Positions 54,551 through 64,000 are shown, numbered from the stretch's first letter. The stretch is DNA of 64,000 nucleotides from Marinobacter sp. ANT_B65 (GCF_002407605.1 NZ_NXGV01000001.1:1774076-1838075); one strand, 5' to 3'. A program made the numbers and translations. The notes: generated by a model not told the origin, from the letters alone.

Positions 54551-56128
54551 TTACTCTCGAGTGCCATTGACCAGGCGCGAGACTCCCAGTGGATTACCGT
54601 CTCTGAGCGCATCGGGTAACAGCGTTTGCGGTATACCCTGATAGCAAACCGGACGAAGGAATCTGTGAATGGCCGCGGTGCCGACCGACGTGCTCCTGCC
54701 ATCAGAGCTGGCAGGCCAGGGACCACCGTGAACCATGGCATCGCATACTTCGACACCGGTGGGCCACGCATTAGCAAGAATTCTTCCGGCTTTACGTTCG
54801 AGGGTGGGCAGCAACCCCTCGACCGCTGCGTAGTCGGCATCGAGCATATGCACTGTGGCAGTAAGCTGACCTTCCAGGTGTTCCAGCACTTTTTTTAGAT
54901 CGGCCATATTCTCGCACTCAATAATCAGTGCGCAGGAGCCAAACACTTCAGCATGCAATCGTTCATCACTGATAAAATCTTCCGCATTAACCGCAAACAG
55001 CGTTGTATGGCACAGGTTTTTTGAATCACCAACAAGGTTGCTGGCAGCAATCTCTTGAACCTTGCCCGTCTCACGCAACTGCAAAAGCCCGCTGCTATAA
55101 GCTGAGTGGATACCCGGTGTCAGCATGGTTTGCGGCGCACTTTTACGTACATCTTCCGCTGCCGCCATCTTGAAGCGATCCAGAGCCGCACTTTTTATAG
55201 AAAGGATCAACCCCGGATTTGTGCAGAACTGCCCTGCCCCCATGTTGAGTGAGGCTATAAAGTCTTTCCCCAAAGCTTCGGCGCGCGCTTCCAGTGCGGC
55301 AGGCATCAGCACCACAGGGTTTATACTGCTCATCTCAGCGTAAACAGGTATTGGTTGTGGGCGATTGTTTGCTGCCTGCATCAGGGCGGTTCCACCACTG
55401 CGTGAGCCGGTGAATCCAACAGCTTGAATGCGTGGGTCAGTAACCAGCGCCTGCCCCAACTCATTACCGGCACCATAAAGTAATGAAAACACACCGGATG
55501 GAAGTTCACAGGTAGCTATAGCTTTTTGTACGGCGCGCCCTACCAGTTCGGAGGTCCCTGGGTGAGCAGAATGCGCTTTGACTATGACCGGGCAGCCTGC
55601 TGCCAGTGCTGATGCTGTATCGCCACCGGCAACTGAAAAAGCCAGAGGAAAGTTACTGGCGCCGAATACGGCTACCGGGCCAAGAGCGATGCGCCGCTGA
55701 CGCAAATCGCTACGGGGCAGCGGGCTGCGCTCCGGCAATTCAGGGTCAATGCGGACATCGAGCCACTCTCCCGCGCGAACGACTTTCGAAAAAAGCCGCA
55801 ACTGACCACAGGTCCGACCGCGCTCACCTTCCAGCCTGGCACGAGGCAGGCCAGTTTCCAGCATAGCCCGCTCAATCAGTTCATCCCCGATTGCTTCAAT
55901 TTGAGCGGCGATTTCCTCCAGAAAATCCGCTCTGGCAGTCAGTGTTGTCTCACGATATTTATCAAACACCGTCCATGCCAGCTGACATGCACGATCAACC
56001 TCTTCTATGCCGCAGCCGCCGTAGCCAGGTTCAATACGTTCTCCTGTAGCCGGATTAATTGCATAGATCGGCTTACCTCTTGCCGCAAACGATTCTTGAC
56101 CAATAAGCTGGTGTCCATTGAGCTGCAT
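54551..56128 (-). CDS. Aldehyde dehydrogenase, 2,5-dioxopentanoate (ketoglutarate semialdehyde) type (525 aa)
   Basis: Aldehyde dehydrogenase motifs: cofactor-binding [16 protein letters not shown], general base Glu in VYAEMSS, catalytic Cys in [10 protein letters not shown]. The start [10 protein letters not shown] and the GFTGSRSGG pattern are those of ketoglutarate semialdehyde dehydrogenases, which make 2-oxoglutarate in sugar-acid and hydroxyproline breakdown. The frame opens at 56176, but the family-like start is the ATG at 56128. Confidence 0.87.
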   Translation of the reverse strand: MQLNGHQLIGQESFAARGKPIYAINPATGERIEPGYGGCGIEEVDRACQLAWTVFDKYRETTLTARADFLEEIAAQIEAIGDELIERAMLETGLPRARLEGERGRTCGQLRLFSKVVRAGEWLDVRIDPELPERSPLPRSDLRQRRIALGPVAVFGASNFPLAFSVAGGDTASALAAGCPVIVKAHSAHPGTSELVGRAVQKAIATCELPSGVFSLLYGAGNELGQALVTDPRIQAVGFTGSRSGGTALMQAANNRPQPIPVYAEMSSINPVVLMPAALEARAEALGKDFIASLNMGAGQFCTNPGLILSIKSAALDRFKMAAAEDVRKSAPQTMLTPGIHSAYSSGLLQLRETGKVQEIAASNLVGDSKNLCHTTLFAVNAEDFISDERLHAEVFGSCALIIECENMADLKKVLEHLEGQLTATVHMLDADYAAVEGLLPTLERKAGRILANAWPTGVEVCDAMVHGGPWPASSDGRSTSVGTAAIHRFLRPVCYQGIPQTLLPDALRDGNPLGVSRLVNGTRE

Positions 56129-56218
56129 AAAAATAACCTGACAATAAAAATGAAAAGTACGCCCCAATACATTCACGGGGACGATTTAACGTGCCAACTT
56201 TCTATCGAATGCACGCCA

Positions 56219-56995
56219 TTACGGACACATCTGCCCGCCGTTTACATCGATCACCTGGCCGGTGATGTAGCCGCTAGCCTGATGCGAAGCCAGGAACAGA
56301 TAGGCAGGCGCACACTCCTCTGATGTACCAAAACGCCCCATAGGTATCGAATTGCGTATTTTTTCTTTCAGCTCAGGACTTTTGTCATCATGGAATGCGG
56401 TATCAATTGTGCCGGGCGCCACAACGTTGAAGCGGATATTGCTAGTGGTGAGCTCCTTCACCCAGGTGCGATGCAAGTTATGGATAACGGCTTTAGAGCC
56501 CCCATAGAGGCTCGCGCCAGGACCTCCACCTTCCCGACCTGCAATCGAGCCTGTACTAATAACGGCAGCCGTAGTACCACTCCTGGCGGCAGATTCTTTG
56601 AGATGAGGAATCGCATACTTGGTAGTCATGACAACCGAACGAATATTCAGATCGAAAACCAGGTCATACGCCGCGTCATCCAGGCTTTCAAGGCCGGCAC
56701 GTATACCCAGGCCACCGGCGTTGTTAACCAACACATCCAGCCCGCCGAACTTCTCAACAAACTCATTAATTAGTGCTGCACACTCTTCGCTCTTACTGAG
56801 GTCGTGCTGAAAAAAAGCGAAATCAGCACCCAGGCTTTCCGCTTGAGCGATTGCCTCCTCTGCAGCGGCATCCATGACGTGGCTGTTGATCCCCACTACA
56901 GCTCCCTGCCTGGCAAACTCCAACGCCGCAGCAAGGCCGATTCCCTTGGTTGAACCAGTCACCAGAACTTTTTTATTTTTCAGATCATTAAACAT
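56219..56995 (-). CDS. Short-chain dehydrogenase/reductase (258 aa)
   Basis: Rossmann motif TGSTKGIG near the N-terminus, NNAGG, catalytic Ser (STGSIAG) and YGGSK, and the terminal DVNGG: a complete classical SDR with NAD(P)H. AAGGA before the ATG at 56995 fixes the start (frame opens at 57037). First gene of the catabolic operon. Confidence 0.9.
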   Translation of the reverse strand: MFNDLKNKKVLVTGSTKGIGLAAALEFARQGAVVGINSHVMDAAAEEAIAQAESLGADFAFFQHDLSKSEECAALINEFVEKFGGLDVLVNNAGGLGIRAGLESLDDAAYDLVFDLNIRSVVMTTKYAIPHLKESAARSGTTAAVISTGSIAGREGGGPGASLYGGSKAVIHNLHRTWVKELTTSNIRFNVVAPGTIDTAFHDDKSPELKEKIRNSIPMGRFGTSEECAPAYLFLASHQASGYITGQVIDVNGGQMCP

Positions 56996-57530
56996 GTCAG
57001 TTCCTTGAGTCTTTTGAATAAGCTTCACATGGCGCAATCACCGCGAGCGATAGCCCACCGCAACTGCCAGACATCCACAATATAGACGAGGGATAAACAG
57101 TAATCAAACAAATTATTACAACTTCAGATTCCGATGAAATTACACCCAGCACTCAAAAAAACTTACTGTTCCCTCACAACCAGGTACAGACGAAACCCTC
57201 ATGCAATATATATTTTTTTCTTACTAATCAGTAAGTTAAAAATAACCAATAAGATTGGATCATGTTGAGTTGAGCATTAGTTCCGGTCAACCCCGACCGA
57301 CAGAAGATCTTTTAAATTACCGAAAATCGTCATGGAAATGATGAGAAAAAATACTTGTTGTAAATACTTGCAAATTTTTTTTGCCACGACGATACTCCGT
57401 CAAGCGAACAGACTCCCGAGAGAGACCGCTCGCAATTCAGCTTTATATGGGCAAGGCTGCACACCACATTTTTTTGGTTCTGCACGCACCCCGCTACAAA
57501 CAAAACCATCCAAAAATAATGAGGTTTTCA
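56996..57530. other. Divergent regulatory region of the catabolic cluster and TctCBA
   Basis: This 535-bp region has no supported gene (the frame from 57381 is a 5' extension of tctC, rejected because GAGG serves the ATG at 57531). It is AT-rich near 57205-57240 and contains an inverted repeat CTTACT-AATC-AGTAAG at 57220-57235, a candidate GntR operator. Confidence 0.6.
57220..57235. promoter_or_regulatory. Inverted repeat, candidate GntR operator
   Basis: CTTACTAATCAGTAAG is a perfect 6-bp inverted repeat with 4-bp spacer, central between the divergent SDR and tctC genes. Confidence 0.45.
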
Positions 57531-58499
57531 ATGAGCACACTATCCAAACTTCTATGCGCCACGGTAATTACTATTGCTGCAAGCACCGCATACGGCGCCT
57601 CCAATTACCCGGTCAAACCTATTACGTTAATTGTGCCCTGGTCTGCCGGAGGTGGGTCAGACGCCGTAGGCCGACAGCTGGCAATGGGGCTTCAGGAAGA
57701 GCTGGGGCAGCCTGTAAATGTTGTGAACAAAACTGGCGGAGCAGGCGTGATTGGTCACATGACAATGAAGATGGCCAGACCAGACGGCTACACCCTGGGG
57801 CTTGGAACCGCCGAAATCGCAACCTACAAGCACATCGGTACCGCTGATATCTCGTACACGGACTTCACCCCGATTTCGCTACTCAATGTTGATTACGCCA
57901 CATTTACTGTTAATGCTGAGTCACCCTGGAAGAACCTCAGTGATGCATTGAGCGACCTGAAAAACAAACCAAATACCTTTACCGTTTCAGGCTCGGCTCC
58001 CGGCGCCGCCTACCACCTGTCATTTGCCGGCTTTATCGACCAGCAGGGCATAGACCCTCAGACCATCAATCTGGTTCCCAGCGAAGGCGCGGCCCCTGGT
58101 TTGCAGGAGCTCGCAGCTAATGGCGTGCATATTGTTTTCAATTCACTCCCGGAAACCGAGCCTATGAACAGGTCCGGCCGCACTCGCACACTGGCGGTGC
58201 TATCGAACGACCGCCTGAAAAGATTTCCCGATGTCCCCTCTGCCAAAGAAGTGACTGGCGACGAGTGGACCCAGGGCTCATGGCGCGGCTTGGTTGGCCC
58301 GGCCGATATGCCGGAAGATGTCACGAAGCGCTTGGCAGCAGCAGCAAAAAAGGTATTTAACTCTGAGTCATTTCAATCCTTTATGAAGGATCGTGGATTC
58401 GGTCCGGTATGGGCTGACGCTGCAGGGTTTGAGGCCTACATGAAAGAGCAGGACGAAAAGAATGCAGTAACGATCGACAAGCTTGGCCTGGCCAACTAA
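57531..58499 (+). CDS. tctC: TctC-type tripartite tricarboxylate transporter substrate-binding protein (322 aa)
   Basis: Signal peptide ending YGA, then NYPVKPITLIVPWSAGGGSDAVGR, the hallmark of Bug/TctC proteins that bind organic acids in the periplasm. GAGG 6 nt before the ATG at 57531 fixes the start. Followed by tctB and tctA. Confidence 0.9.
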   Translation: MSTLSKLLCATVITIAASTAYGASNYPVKPITLIVPWSAGGGSDAVGRQLAMGLQEELGQPVNVVNKTGGAGVIGHMTMKMARPDGYTLGLGTAEIATYKHIGTADISYTDFTPISLLNVDYATFTVNAESPWKNLSDALSDLKNKPNTFTVSGSAPGAAYHLSFAGFIDQQGIDPQTINLVPSEGAAPGLQELAANGVHIVFNSLPETEPMNRSGRTRTLAVLSNDRLKRFPDVPSAKEVTGDEWTQGSWRGLVGPADMPEDVTKRLAAAAKKVFNSESFQSFMKDRGFGPVWADAAGFEAYMKEQDEKNAVTIDKLGLAN

Positions 58500-58525
58500 G
58501 CCGACACCACCCAGAGGGCAGCCAT

Positions 58526-58996
58526 ATGCGCAGTAATGACAAGATCACAGGGCTGGTGACAGTGACATTCGGGGTTTTGGTGATAACCAACTCCAGGGGG
58601 TTGGCCAACCTACCGCAACAGGACTACGGAGCAGGAACTTTCCCTGTAGTTATTGGCGGGCTATTAATAGCCTTTGGCGGGCTATTGACTGTGCGGGGGT
58701 TCAGCAGCGACGCGCCCCTGATGGTATGGGTCAACGAAGTCCCTATCAAGCGCTTTTACCTAACCCTGCTAGGAATTGTTTCAGCAATTGTTACGTATAT
58801 ATTGCTGGTTCCAACCCTTGGCTTCCCTGTCGTCTCGACTTTACTGCTGAGCCTGCTGCTATACGGCTTTTATCGTCAAAGCTGGACGCTGGCCGTGTGC
58901 ACAGCAGCAGCCTCAACAGCTGTCATCTGGGCTGTTTTCGGTCGCCTTCTCCAGGTGCCGCTCGAACTGGGTATTCTGGAAAAGGTGGTCTACTGA
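58526..58996 (+). CDS. tctB: TctB-family small membrane subunit (156 aa)
   Basis: Four hydrophobic helices in a short protein, the TctB layout. Lies 26 nt after tctC and overlaps tctA by one base (TGATG). Confidence 0.85.
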   Translation: MRSNDKITGLVTVTFGVLVITNSRGLANLPQQDYGAGTFPVVIGGLLIAFGGLLTVRGFSSDAPLMVWVNEVPIKRFYLTLLGIVSAIVTYILLVPTLGFPVVSTLLLSLLLYGFYRQSWTLAVCTAAASTAVIWAVFGRLLQVPLELGILEKVVY

Positions 58997-60501
58997 TGGA
59001 TAGTTTTCTGACAGCAGCTTCACTCGTATTCACATGGAATGTGATGCTGATTATCCTGGCAGCATCAGTCTTTGGGCTATTCATGGGTGCAATCCCGGGC
59101 CTCACCGCCACTATGGCAACAGCACTTTTGGTTCCGGTCACTTTTTTTATGGAGCCTCTACCTGCAATTGCTGCGATCGTTTCAGCCACAGCGATGGCTA
59201 TAGTGGCGGGAGATCTGCCGGGCGCACTGCTTCGCATGCCTGGCACACCCGCATCTGCAGTTTACACCGACGAAGCATACCTTATGGGCAAACAAGGCAA
59301 GATTGGTGTTGCACTAGGCCTCAACATCGTTTGCTCCATGATTGGCGGCATCATTGGCGTGGTATGTCTGGCTATGCTTGCTCCCCTTATCGCTGATTTT
59401 GCGATCAAATTCACAAGCGATGAGTATTTCTGGCTCGCGCTACTGGGACTTTCATGTGCCATTCTGGTTTCGGGAGGAGACCGGCTAAAAGGCGCGATAT
59501 CAATGCTTGTTGGCCTGGCTATCTCTATGGTTGGCATGGACAGCGTCTCAGGACAGGCACGGTTCACGCTGGGCAACTATGAACTACTCGCAGGCATCTC
59601 TATTTTGCCAGTACTGATCGGCCTGTTTGCTATTTCGGAGCTCATCCGAAGGATGCCAGAAAGCAAGAAACCCCATCTGCAAGTACAGACTCGCGTCAAA
59701 AGACCTTTTGCAGGTATTGGATCATTACTCTGGAAATATAAGTTTGGTGTGGCACGAAGCGGAGTGCTGGGAACCCTGATAGGCGCCCTGCCCGGGGCAG
59801 GCGCAGACATCGCCTCATGGGTCAGTTACGCCATAGCACGAAAGTTTTCGCGTACGCCTGAAAAATTTGGTACCGGGCACCCTGAAGGGCTGGTATCCGC
59901 AAGTTCCGCCAACAACGCATCACTATCCGGCGCCTACATCCCTGCATTGGTTTTTGGCATTCCGGGTGACGCCATTACAGCAATCATCATTGGCGTTTTA
60001 ATGACGAAAGGCATTACCCCAGGGCCTGATGTTTTTGTTAGCGAAGCTCCACTGGTTAATGCGATCCTTCTCGTTTTTATTCTTGCCAATTTACTGCTGT
60101 TACCTCTTGGCTTTTTAGCCATTAAAGGAGCACGGCACATACTCTCAATTCCATCGGGAGTGCTCTTCCCTCTGATCCTAATATTCTGCATGGTAGGTGC
60201 TTTTGCGGCCAATAATTCCATGTTCGACATCTGGATTATGCTGGCTTTCGGATTACTAGGCTTTGTAATGGCGGAAAATGACTTTCCGGTTGGCCCCTTG
60301 ATACTTGCAGTGATTCTTGGGCCAATCATCGAAAGCAACTTCATGCGCTCGATAATCAAGGCCAACGGGGACTTGACTGCATTTGTTGATCGGCCCATAG
60401 CCATAACGCTAGCCGTTGCAGCCGCCCTGATCTGGGGACTGATTGCAGCCAATGGCATTGCCTCTGGCCGAACCAAAAACAGGTTATCGCTCAATCAATA
60501 A
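58996..60501 (+). CDS. tctA: TctA-family large membrane subunit (501 aa)
   Basis: Multi-helix permease with the two conserved PG motifs, GAIPGLTATMATALLVP and GALPGAGADIASWVSYA, and PEGLVSASSANNAS. TctA forms the channel of the tripartite tricarboxylate transporter. The frame opens at 58726, but the ATG overlapping the tctB stop is the start. Confidence 0.92.
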   Translation: MDSFLTAASLVFTWNVMLIILAASVFGLFMGAIPGLTATMATALLVPVTFFMEPLPAIAAIVSATAMAIVAGDLPGALLRMPGTPASAVYTDEAYLMGKQGKIGVALGLNIVCSMIGGIIGVVCLAMLAPLIADFAIKFTSDEYFWLALLGLSCAILVSGGDRLKGAISMLVGLAISMVGMDSVSGQARFTLGNYELLAGISILPVLIGLFAISELIRRMPESKKPHLQVQTRVKRPFAGIGSLLWKYKFGVARSGVLGTLIGALPGAGADIASWVSYAIARKFSRTPEKFGTGHPEGLVSASSANNASLSGAYIPALVFGIPGDAITAIIIGVLMTKGITPGPDVFVSEAPLVNAILLVFILANLLLLPLGFLAIKGARHILSIPSGVLFPLILIFCMVGAFAANNSMFDIWIMLAFGLLGFVMAENDFPVGPLILAVILGPIIESNFMRSIIKANGDLTAFVDRPIAITLAVAAALIWGLIAANGIASGRTKNRLSLNQ

Positions 60502-60571
60502 GCCCCCTTTAACGTAACGACCAGGCTTACTCCAAACCACATCAGGTTTCGTGTAAGCCGGAGATAGGCGG

Positions 60572-60592
60572 CCTGAACAATTGAGGTTCAGG
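60572..60592. terminator. Weak hairpin after tctA
   Basis: CCTGAAC-N7-GTTCAGG in the gap between tctA and tRNA-Cys; no T run. Otherwise the gap 60502-60718 holds nothing recognisable. Confidence 0.35.
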
Positions 60593-60718
60593 TCATTCCC
60601 TGCGCTGGATCGAGCACAGTAAAGGGAAAACCATGGGGAGGGGGCACTTCGGGTTCTGAAAGACTGAATATTCAACCAACACAGAAAATTCTGCGCTGCT
60701 GATCTGACAAGAAAATAA

Positions 60719-60792
60719 TGGAGGCGCGGGTCGGAATCGAACCGGCGTACACGGAGTTGCAGTCCGCTGCATAACCACTCTGCCACCGCGCC
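60719..60792 (-). tRNA. tRNA-Cys (GCA)
   Basis: Acceptor stem GGCGCGG/CCGCGCC, anticodon loop CTGCAAC with anticodon GCA, T loop GGTTCGATTCC, encoded CCA at 60721-60719. 74 nt. Confidence 0.96.
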
Positions 60793-60855
60793 GGAAAAGA
60801 TCGAAGGGATCGAATCTTTGTGCTCTCAGGTGGACATTGAGAGACTTGAAGAAAT

Positions 60856-60931
60856 TGGAGCGGGAAACGAGATTCGAACTCGCGACCCCAACCTTGGCAA
60901 GGTTGTGCTCTACCAACTGAGCTATTCCCGC
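60856..60931 (-). tRNA. tRNA-Gly (GCC)
   Basis: Acceptor stem GCGGGAA/TTCCCGC, anticodon loop TTGCCAA with anticodon GCC, T loop AGTTCGAATCT, encoded CCA at 60858-60856. 76 nt. Probably one transcript with tRNA-Cys downstream. Confidence 0.96.
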
Positions 60932-60969
60932 TTCAAGCTACCGGAGCAATGCCCCGACAACGGATGCGT

Positions 60970-60997
60970 ATTCTACGGATTAGGTTTCTTTCGTCAA
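60970..60997 (-). promoter_or_regulatory. Sigma-70 promoter of the tRNA-Gly/tRNA-Cys unit
   Basis: On the minus strand TTGACG (60997-60992), 16-nt spacer, TAGAAT (60975-60970), about 39 nt before the tRNA-Gly 5' end. Confidence 0.7.
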
Positions 60998-61187
60998 TAC
61001 TTTTTTTAAGTTTTTGTTTTGGTGGGAATTGTTGATCAAATATTGTACGCCCCACGGACCTTCAGCGAAGTCATAGCTAGCATATATCACCGTGATATAA
61101 CGATATTCCTTGATGGAATTTTATGCAAAATATATATTCCTGCTTTGAGATAAGCGCTTTTTCCGACAAACACTGGGATATCTTACG

Positions 61188-61568
61188 ATGAAAAATGTAC
61201 ACGATATGGTCGAAGCCGCCAAAGCCCAAATCCGCGAAATACCTCTGGAGAAGTCCGAGGACGCCATTAAACAGGCAGATCTTCTGATTGATGTCCGTGA
61301 AGCGGACGAATTTCACGCCGGTCATATCCCTGGTGCCCTGAATATTCCCAGAGGCATACTTGAGTTCAAACTGACCAACGATCCTGCCCTGGAAGACAGA
61401 GGCCTGAATATAGTGATCTACTGCAAGAACAGCGGGCGCTCTGCCCTCTCAGCCAAAGCCATGAAGGAGATGGGCTACATGCACGTACAGTCCATTGCCG
61501 GAGGAATAGAGGCATGGCAGGAGGCAAACAAGCCAGTGATTACACCTGAACTGCCAGACTTCGGCTGA
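61188..61568 (+). CDS. Rhodanese-like sulfurtransferase (126 aa)
   Basis: Single rhodanese domain: DVREADEFHAGHIPGALNIP and the active-site loop IYCKNSGRSA with the catalytic Cys near residue 85. The N-terminus (about 35 residues) is an extra helix. It could transfer sulfur from thiosulfate or a persulfide; acceptor unknown. No signal peptide, so cytoplasmic. Confidence 0.88.
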   Translation: MKNVHDMVEAAKAQIREIPLEKSEDAIKQADLLIDVREADEFHAGHIPGALNIPRGILEFKLTNDPALEDRGLNIVIYCKNSGRSALSAKAMKEMGYMHVQSIAGGIEAWQEANKPVITPELPDFG

Positions 61569-61569
61569 A

Positions 61570-61587
61570 GCCCGCCCTCAAGCGGGC
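61570..61587. terminator. Hairpin between convergent rhodanese and SMC-like genes
   Basis: GCCCGC-N6-GCGGGC directly after the rhodanese stop; no T run follows. Confidence 0.45.
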
Positions 61588-61607
61588 GGCCACCTGACTG
61601 CCTGTTT

Positions 61608-64000
61608 TCAACCGGCGGTACTCTGTAATTTCAGGGCAGCTAGATCCCGGGGCTCTACGCCCAGGTCCCGCCATTTTTCGGGATGGCAGGTCAGCAGCAG
61701 GATCTGATGCCGGGTGGCCGCATCAAACAGGATGCGCTTCATTGAATCCAGGCGCTCGGCATCGCTGTGTACCAGAGTGTCATCCAGGATGATCAGCGTT
61801 GGCCGGCCAGCTTCCTGCAGCAGGTCGGCGTAGGCCAGCCGGCTTATCAGGCCCATTTGTTCCCGGGCGCCAAAGCTCAGTTCTGCCATCTGGCCCAGTT
61901 CACTGCCACGACTGAATTTTCCGGGCATCAGGTTTTCATCAACCTCCAGATTGGCTTCCGGAAACAATACGCTCAGGTAGTGATCCAGATGTTTCTGCAA
62001 CGGCGCCTGTAGTCGGCGGGTCAGCGCCTGTCGCTTTTCCTTGAGCAGATTCAGGAGCAGATCCAGCGCCTTCGCCCTGCGGTCGAGTTCGAGGTACCTG
62101 CGGTTGACGTGTTCCAGTTCAGCCCTTTGTTCGTTGCACTGTTCTTCCAGCCCCTCGGCACCCCAGGCTTCTAGCTTTGCCCGGATCTCACTTAATTCGA
62201 GAGCACGGTTTTGCTGGGCTTTTTCCTGGTGCTCAGCGGTGGCGCGGTATCGCTCTATGTCCTGCCTTATAAGCTCGGGGCGAGCCTCTTCTATTTTTGC
62301 CTCTCGCTCTTTCAGGGAAAGCTCGAGCTCTGCCCGTTGTTTTTCAACGGCAGCAATATCCCGGTTCAGTACTTCGATCTGTTGCTGGCGTTCAGGGCTG
62401 CTCAATTCATTCTGCACCCGTTGCCACTCGCGGTGGGCAGCTTCACAGGCGTGTCGGGCCGTCAGCAATTCGGTTTCCTGGCTCCTCGCTTTCGACTCCG
62501 CTTGCGCCAGTTGTTCTTCCGCCTGCTTCAGCTCTGATTCCACCAGGCTCAAAGGCTTCGTATCTGCACCCTTATCCTCGTCAGCCCTCTCTGTAACAGC
62601 CAAAGTTTCAAGTTCTGCAGTGCGGGCGAGCAGTTCCGATTCCAGATCGGCTCTCATGGCATCCAGCTGCTCCCGACCGCTGGGAGCCAGGGAGTTCAGA
62701 AGCTCGTCATATCGCTGGATCTGTACCTCTGCATCCTGAAGTCGCCCGTGTCTGGCCTCTGCCGCCTCAAGGGACCCGACAGCGAGAGCGGCCAGCTGCT
62801 GGGACAGGGATTGCTTCAGCCGTTGGAGCTTCCGCTGAAGGCTTGCCAGATCATCGCCGCCGGGCTGGATACCGAGATTGCCCATCCCCGGAATATCAAG
62901 AACTCCGGGCTCCAGGAGAAGTTTGTCTCCCTGCCCTTCAATCCTCTCTCCATCCAGCTCCAGGCTGTGGCCGGCATCCAGATTCCAGGTAACACGGGTG
63001 GCCGCGGTCTGAATGCGGATATTCAGATCATCCAGTTCACGCTGGTCCTGCCTGAGCTGACGTAACGCATGGGGATCAATGTGATTCTGCTGTTTCTGTT
63101 TGCGGGCTGCACTCAGGGATTCCTGAATATTCCTGGCCTTCTCCTGGCTCTGTATAAGCTTGGCCAGTTCTGCATTCAGTCTTGCGCAGTCTTTCTGTAG
63201 CTGTACCCGTTTGTCCCTGAGACGTGCCCGCTGCAAGGCTTCTTCGGCGAAGCGATACTGAGTGCGGGCACTTGCAACGGATTTCTCGAGATCAGGGCTG
63301 GCGAGTTCTTGTTGCTCAAGCTGTTTTCTGGCGCTCTCATAGCTTTTGTGGCGCTGGTCGAGCTGTTCGCTCTGACTCTGCCAGTGAGCCTGGTTCTGCT
63401 GCAGCAGGGAGAGGTTTTGCTGCAGCTGTTTCAGGGAATCTTTCCCCCGGTTTTGCTGTTCCTGCAGTGCTTCAATTTCCTGAAACCTGGCTTCCGCATG
63501 TTTCATGCTGGCCCGGGCTACTTCCCAGGGGCGCTCACGATTTGCTTGCTCGTATTCAGTGGCCAGAGTACCAAGGCGGTCTACCTGAACCTGATATTGT
63601 GTAACCCGGGCCTGCAGGTCGGAGACTTGCTGCTTTAGCGTTTCCCGCTCGTTAGCCAGGGCCAGATAGTCTCCCCGTGGTTTCCCGGTAGCTGTCAGCA
63701 GCTCCTGACGCTGTTGCTCCACGGCTTGAATAACCTCATCACCGCCGCTGCTGGCAACTTCACCTACAAGGTTGTTCAGCGCAGATTTCAGGTGTCCGCC
63801 AGCGTGCAGAACAGACTTTTCAATGTCTTGACCTGTACCCTGCTCTACCCATAACAAGCCCGGAATTCCCCAGTGCTCTTCTTTGCTCGCACCCTTTTTA
63901 GGGAATTGATAACCCAGCAGCTCGGCAAGCTTTTCCTCAGCCTCTTCACCACTGAACGACGTGCCGTCTATCAGCAGATCACAGCGGTGCCGTTTGAGGA
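61608..64000 (-). CDS. SbcC/RecN-like coiled-coil ATPase (partial, N-terminus off the right edge)
   Basis: The frame is open without a stop to the right edge, so the TTG at 63857 is not the start; about 797 residues are visible. A very long coiled coil fills most of it. The C-terminus has the ABC ATPase signature region (SFGAREQMGLISRLAYADLL), Walker B LIILDDTLVHSD and the H-loop LLTCHPEKW. The Walker A half must lie beyond 64000. This is the architecture of SbcC/RecF/YhaN-type DNA-end proteins; the next gene upstream should be an SbcD/YhaO-like nuclease if it is such a pair. Confidence 0.82.
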   Translation of the reverse strand, partial: LKRHRCDLLIDGTSFSGEEAEEKLAELLGYQFPKKGASKEEHWGIPGLLWVEQGTGQDIEKSVLHAGGHLKSALNNLVGEVASSGGDEVIQAVEQQRQELLTATGKPRGDYLALANERETLKQQVSDLQARVTQYQVQVDRLGTLATEYEQANRERPWEVARASMKHAEARFQEIEALQEQQNRGKDSLKQLQQNLSLLQQNQAHWQSQSEQLDQRHKSYESARKQLEQQELASPDLEKSVASARTQYRFAEEALQRARLRDKRVQLQKDCARLNAELAKLIQSQEKARNIQESLSAARKQKQQNHIDPHALRQLRQDQRELDDLNIRIQTAATRVTWNLDAGHSLELDGERIEGQGDKLLLEPGVLDIPGMGNLGIQPGGDDLASLQRKLQRLKQSLSQQLAALAVGSLEAAEARHGRLQDAEVQIQRYDELLNSLAPSGREQLDAMRADLESELLARTAELETLAVTERADEDKGADTKPLSLVESELKQAEEQLAQAESKARSQETELLTARHACEAAHREWQRVQNELSSPERQQQIEVLNRDIAAVEKQRAELELSLKEREAKIEEARPELIRQDIERYRATAEHQEKAQQNRALELSEIRAKLEAWGAEGLEEQCNEQRAELEHVNRRYLELDRRAKALDLLLNLLKEKRQALTRRLQAPLQKHLDHYLSVLFPEANLEVDENLMPGKFSRGSELGQMAELSFGAREQMGLISRLAYADLLQEAGRPTLIILDDTLVHSDAERLDSMKRILFDAATRHQILLLTCHPEKWRDLGVEPRDLAALKLQSTAG

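Noticed and set aside
54418..54840. N-terminal extension of the RraA-family frame
   Set aside because: It overlaps the dehydrogenase gene in a different frame and family members start at the ATG at 54417, which has a ribosome binding site.
60484..60918. Minus-strand frames across the tRNA region
   Set aside because: They run through two well-formed tRNA genes and have no protein-like features.
62041..62739. 232-aa plus-strand frame rich in Ser
   Set aside because: It is antisense to the coiled-coil ATPase; the Ser/Leu-rich composition is what the reverse of Glu/Gln/Arg-rich coding gives, and no ribosome binding site or neighbour supports it.
1..64000. CRISPR arrays, insertion sequences, integrase or prophage genes
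   Set aside because: No regularly spaced repeats, transposase or integrase motifs, or phage structural genes were found on either strand.

Overview
The window looks like a chromosome segment of a Gammaproteobacterium, perhaps Marinobacter-like. The basis is the style of the housekeeping genes (M23 peptidase, TctABC, tRNA-Gly/tRNA-Cys pair), which is weak evidence for a genus. About 48 kb on the left (1-48567) is an accessory defence island. Almost every gene in it is on the minus strand, packed with short gaps or ATGA-type overlaps. The right part (48.8-64 kb) is more ordinary chromosome. No integrase, transposase, phage structural gene or CRISPR array was seen.

Island, in transcription order from right to left. 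(a) A WYL-domain regulator (48567-47569). (b) Two membrane-associated proteins of unknown function (47240-45539). (c) A six-gene operon (45018-36907): three small unknowns, a PP2A-like metallophosphoesterase, and a coupled AddB-like/AddA-like nuclease-helicase pair; an unknown 162-aa gene follows. (d) A DISARM-related set: two unknown large proteins and a 1942-aa YprA-family helicase with a DUF1998-type zinc region (36051-25692), then a DrmD-like SNF2 helicase and a 1658-aa adenine methyltransferase (25393-17484). The combination resembles the DISARM-like class recently called ARMADA. (e) TerB-like, YkgJ-like, and three dynamin/Era-type GTPases with a small coiled-coil membrane protein (17468-12268), overlapping each other and following 15 nt after the methyltransferase. 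(f) A secreted unknown protein. (g) A complete type II Zorya system (zorA, zorB, zorE; 10845-7382), continued by a membrane HExxH protein and a second giant YprA-family helicase (at least 2091 aa) that runs off the left edge.

Two features tie the island together. First, an imperfect direct repeat of about 217 bp (25361-25578 and 36131-36346) carries the drmD promoter, ribosome binding site and first codons, and flanks the YprA helicase block; the copy at 36 kb keeps a decayed drmD 5' end. Second, a palindrome CGACA-N5-TGTCG followed by CT(T/G)TATA-like sequence lies in front of three transcription units (25459, 36229, 45060), with a degenerate fourth copy at 47519 next to the WYL gene. This suggests one repressor, plausibly the WYL protein, controls several modules.

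Right part: an M23 peptidoglycan peptidase; an unknown gene and an ankyrin-repeat gene behind a near-consensus sigma-70 promoter; a catabolic cluster (GntR regulator, EamA transporter, RraA-family enzyme, ketoglutarate-semialdehyde-type dehydrogenase, SDR oxidoreductase) divergent from a TctCBA tripartite tricarboxylate transporter; tRNA-Cys and tRNA-Gly; a rhodanese; and a partial SbcC/RecN-like ATPase cut by the right edge.
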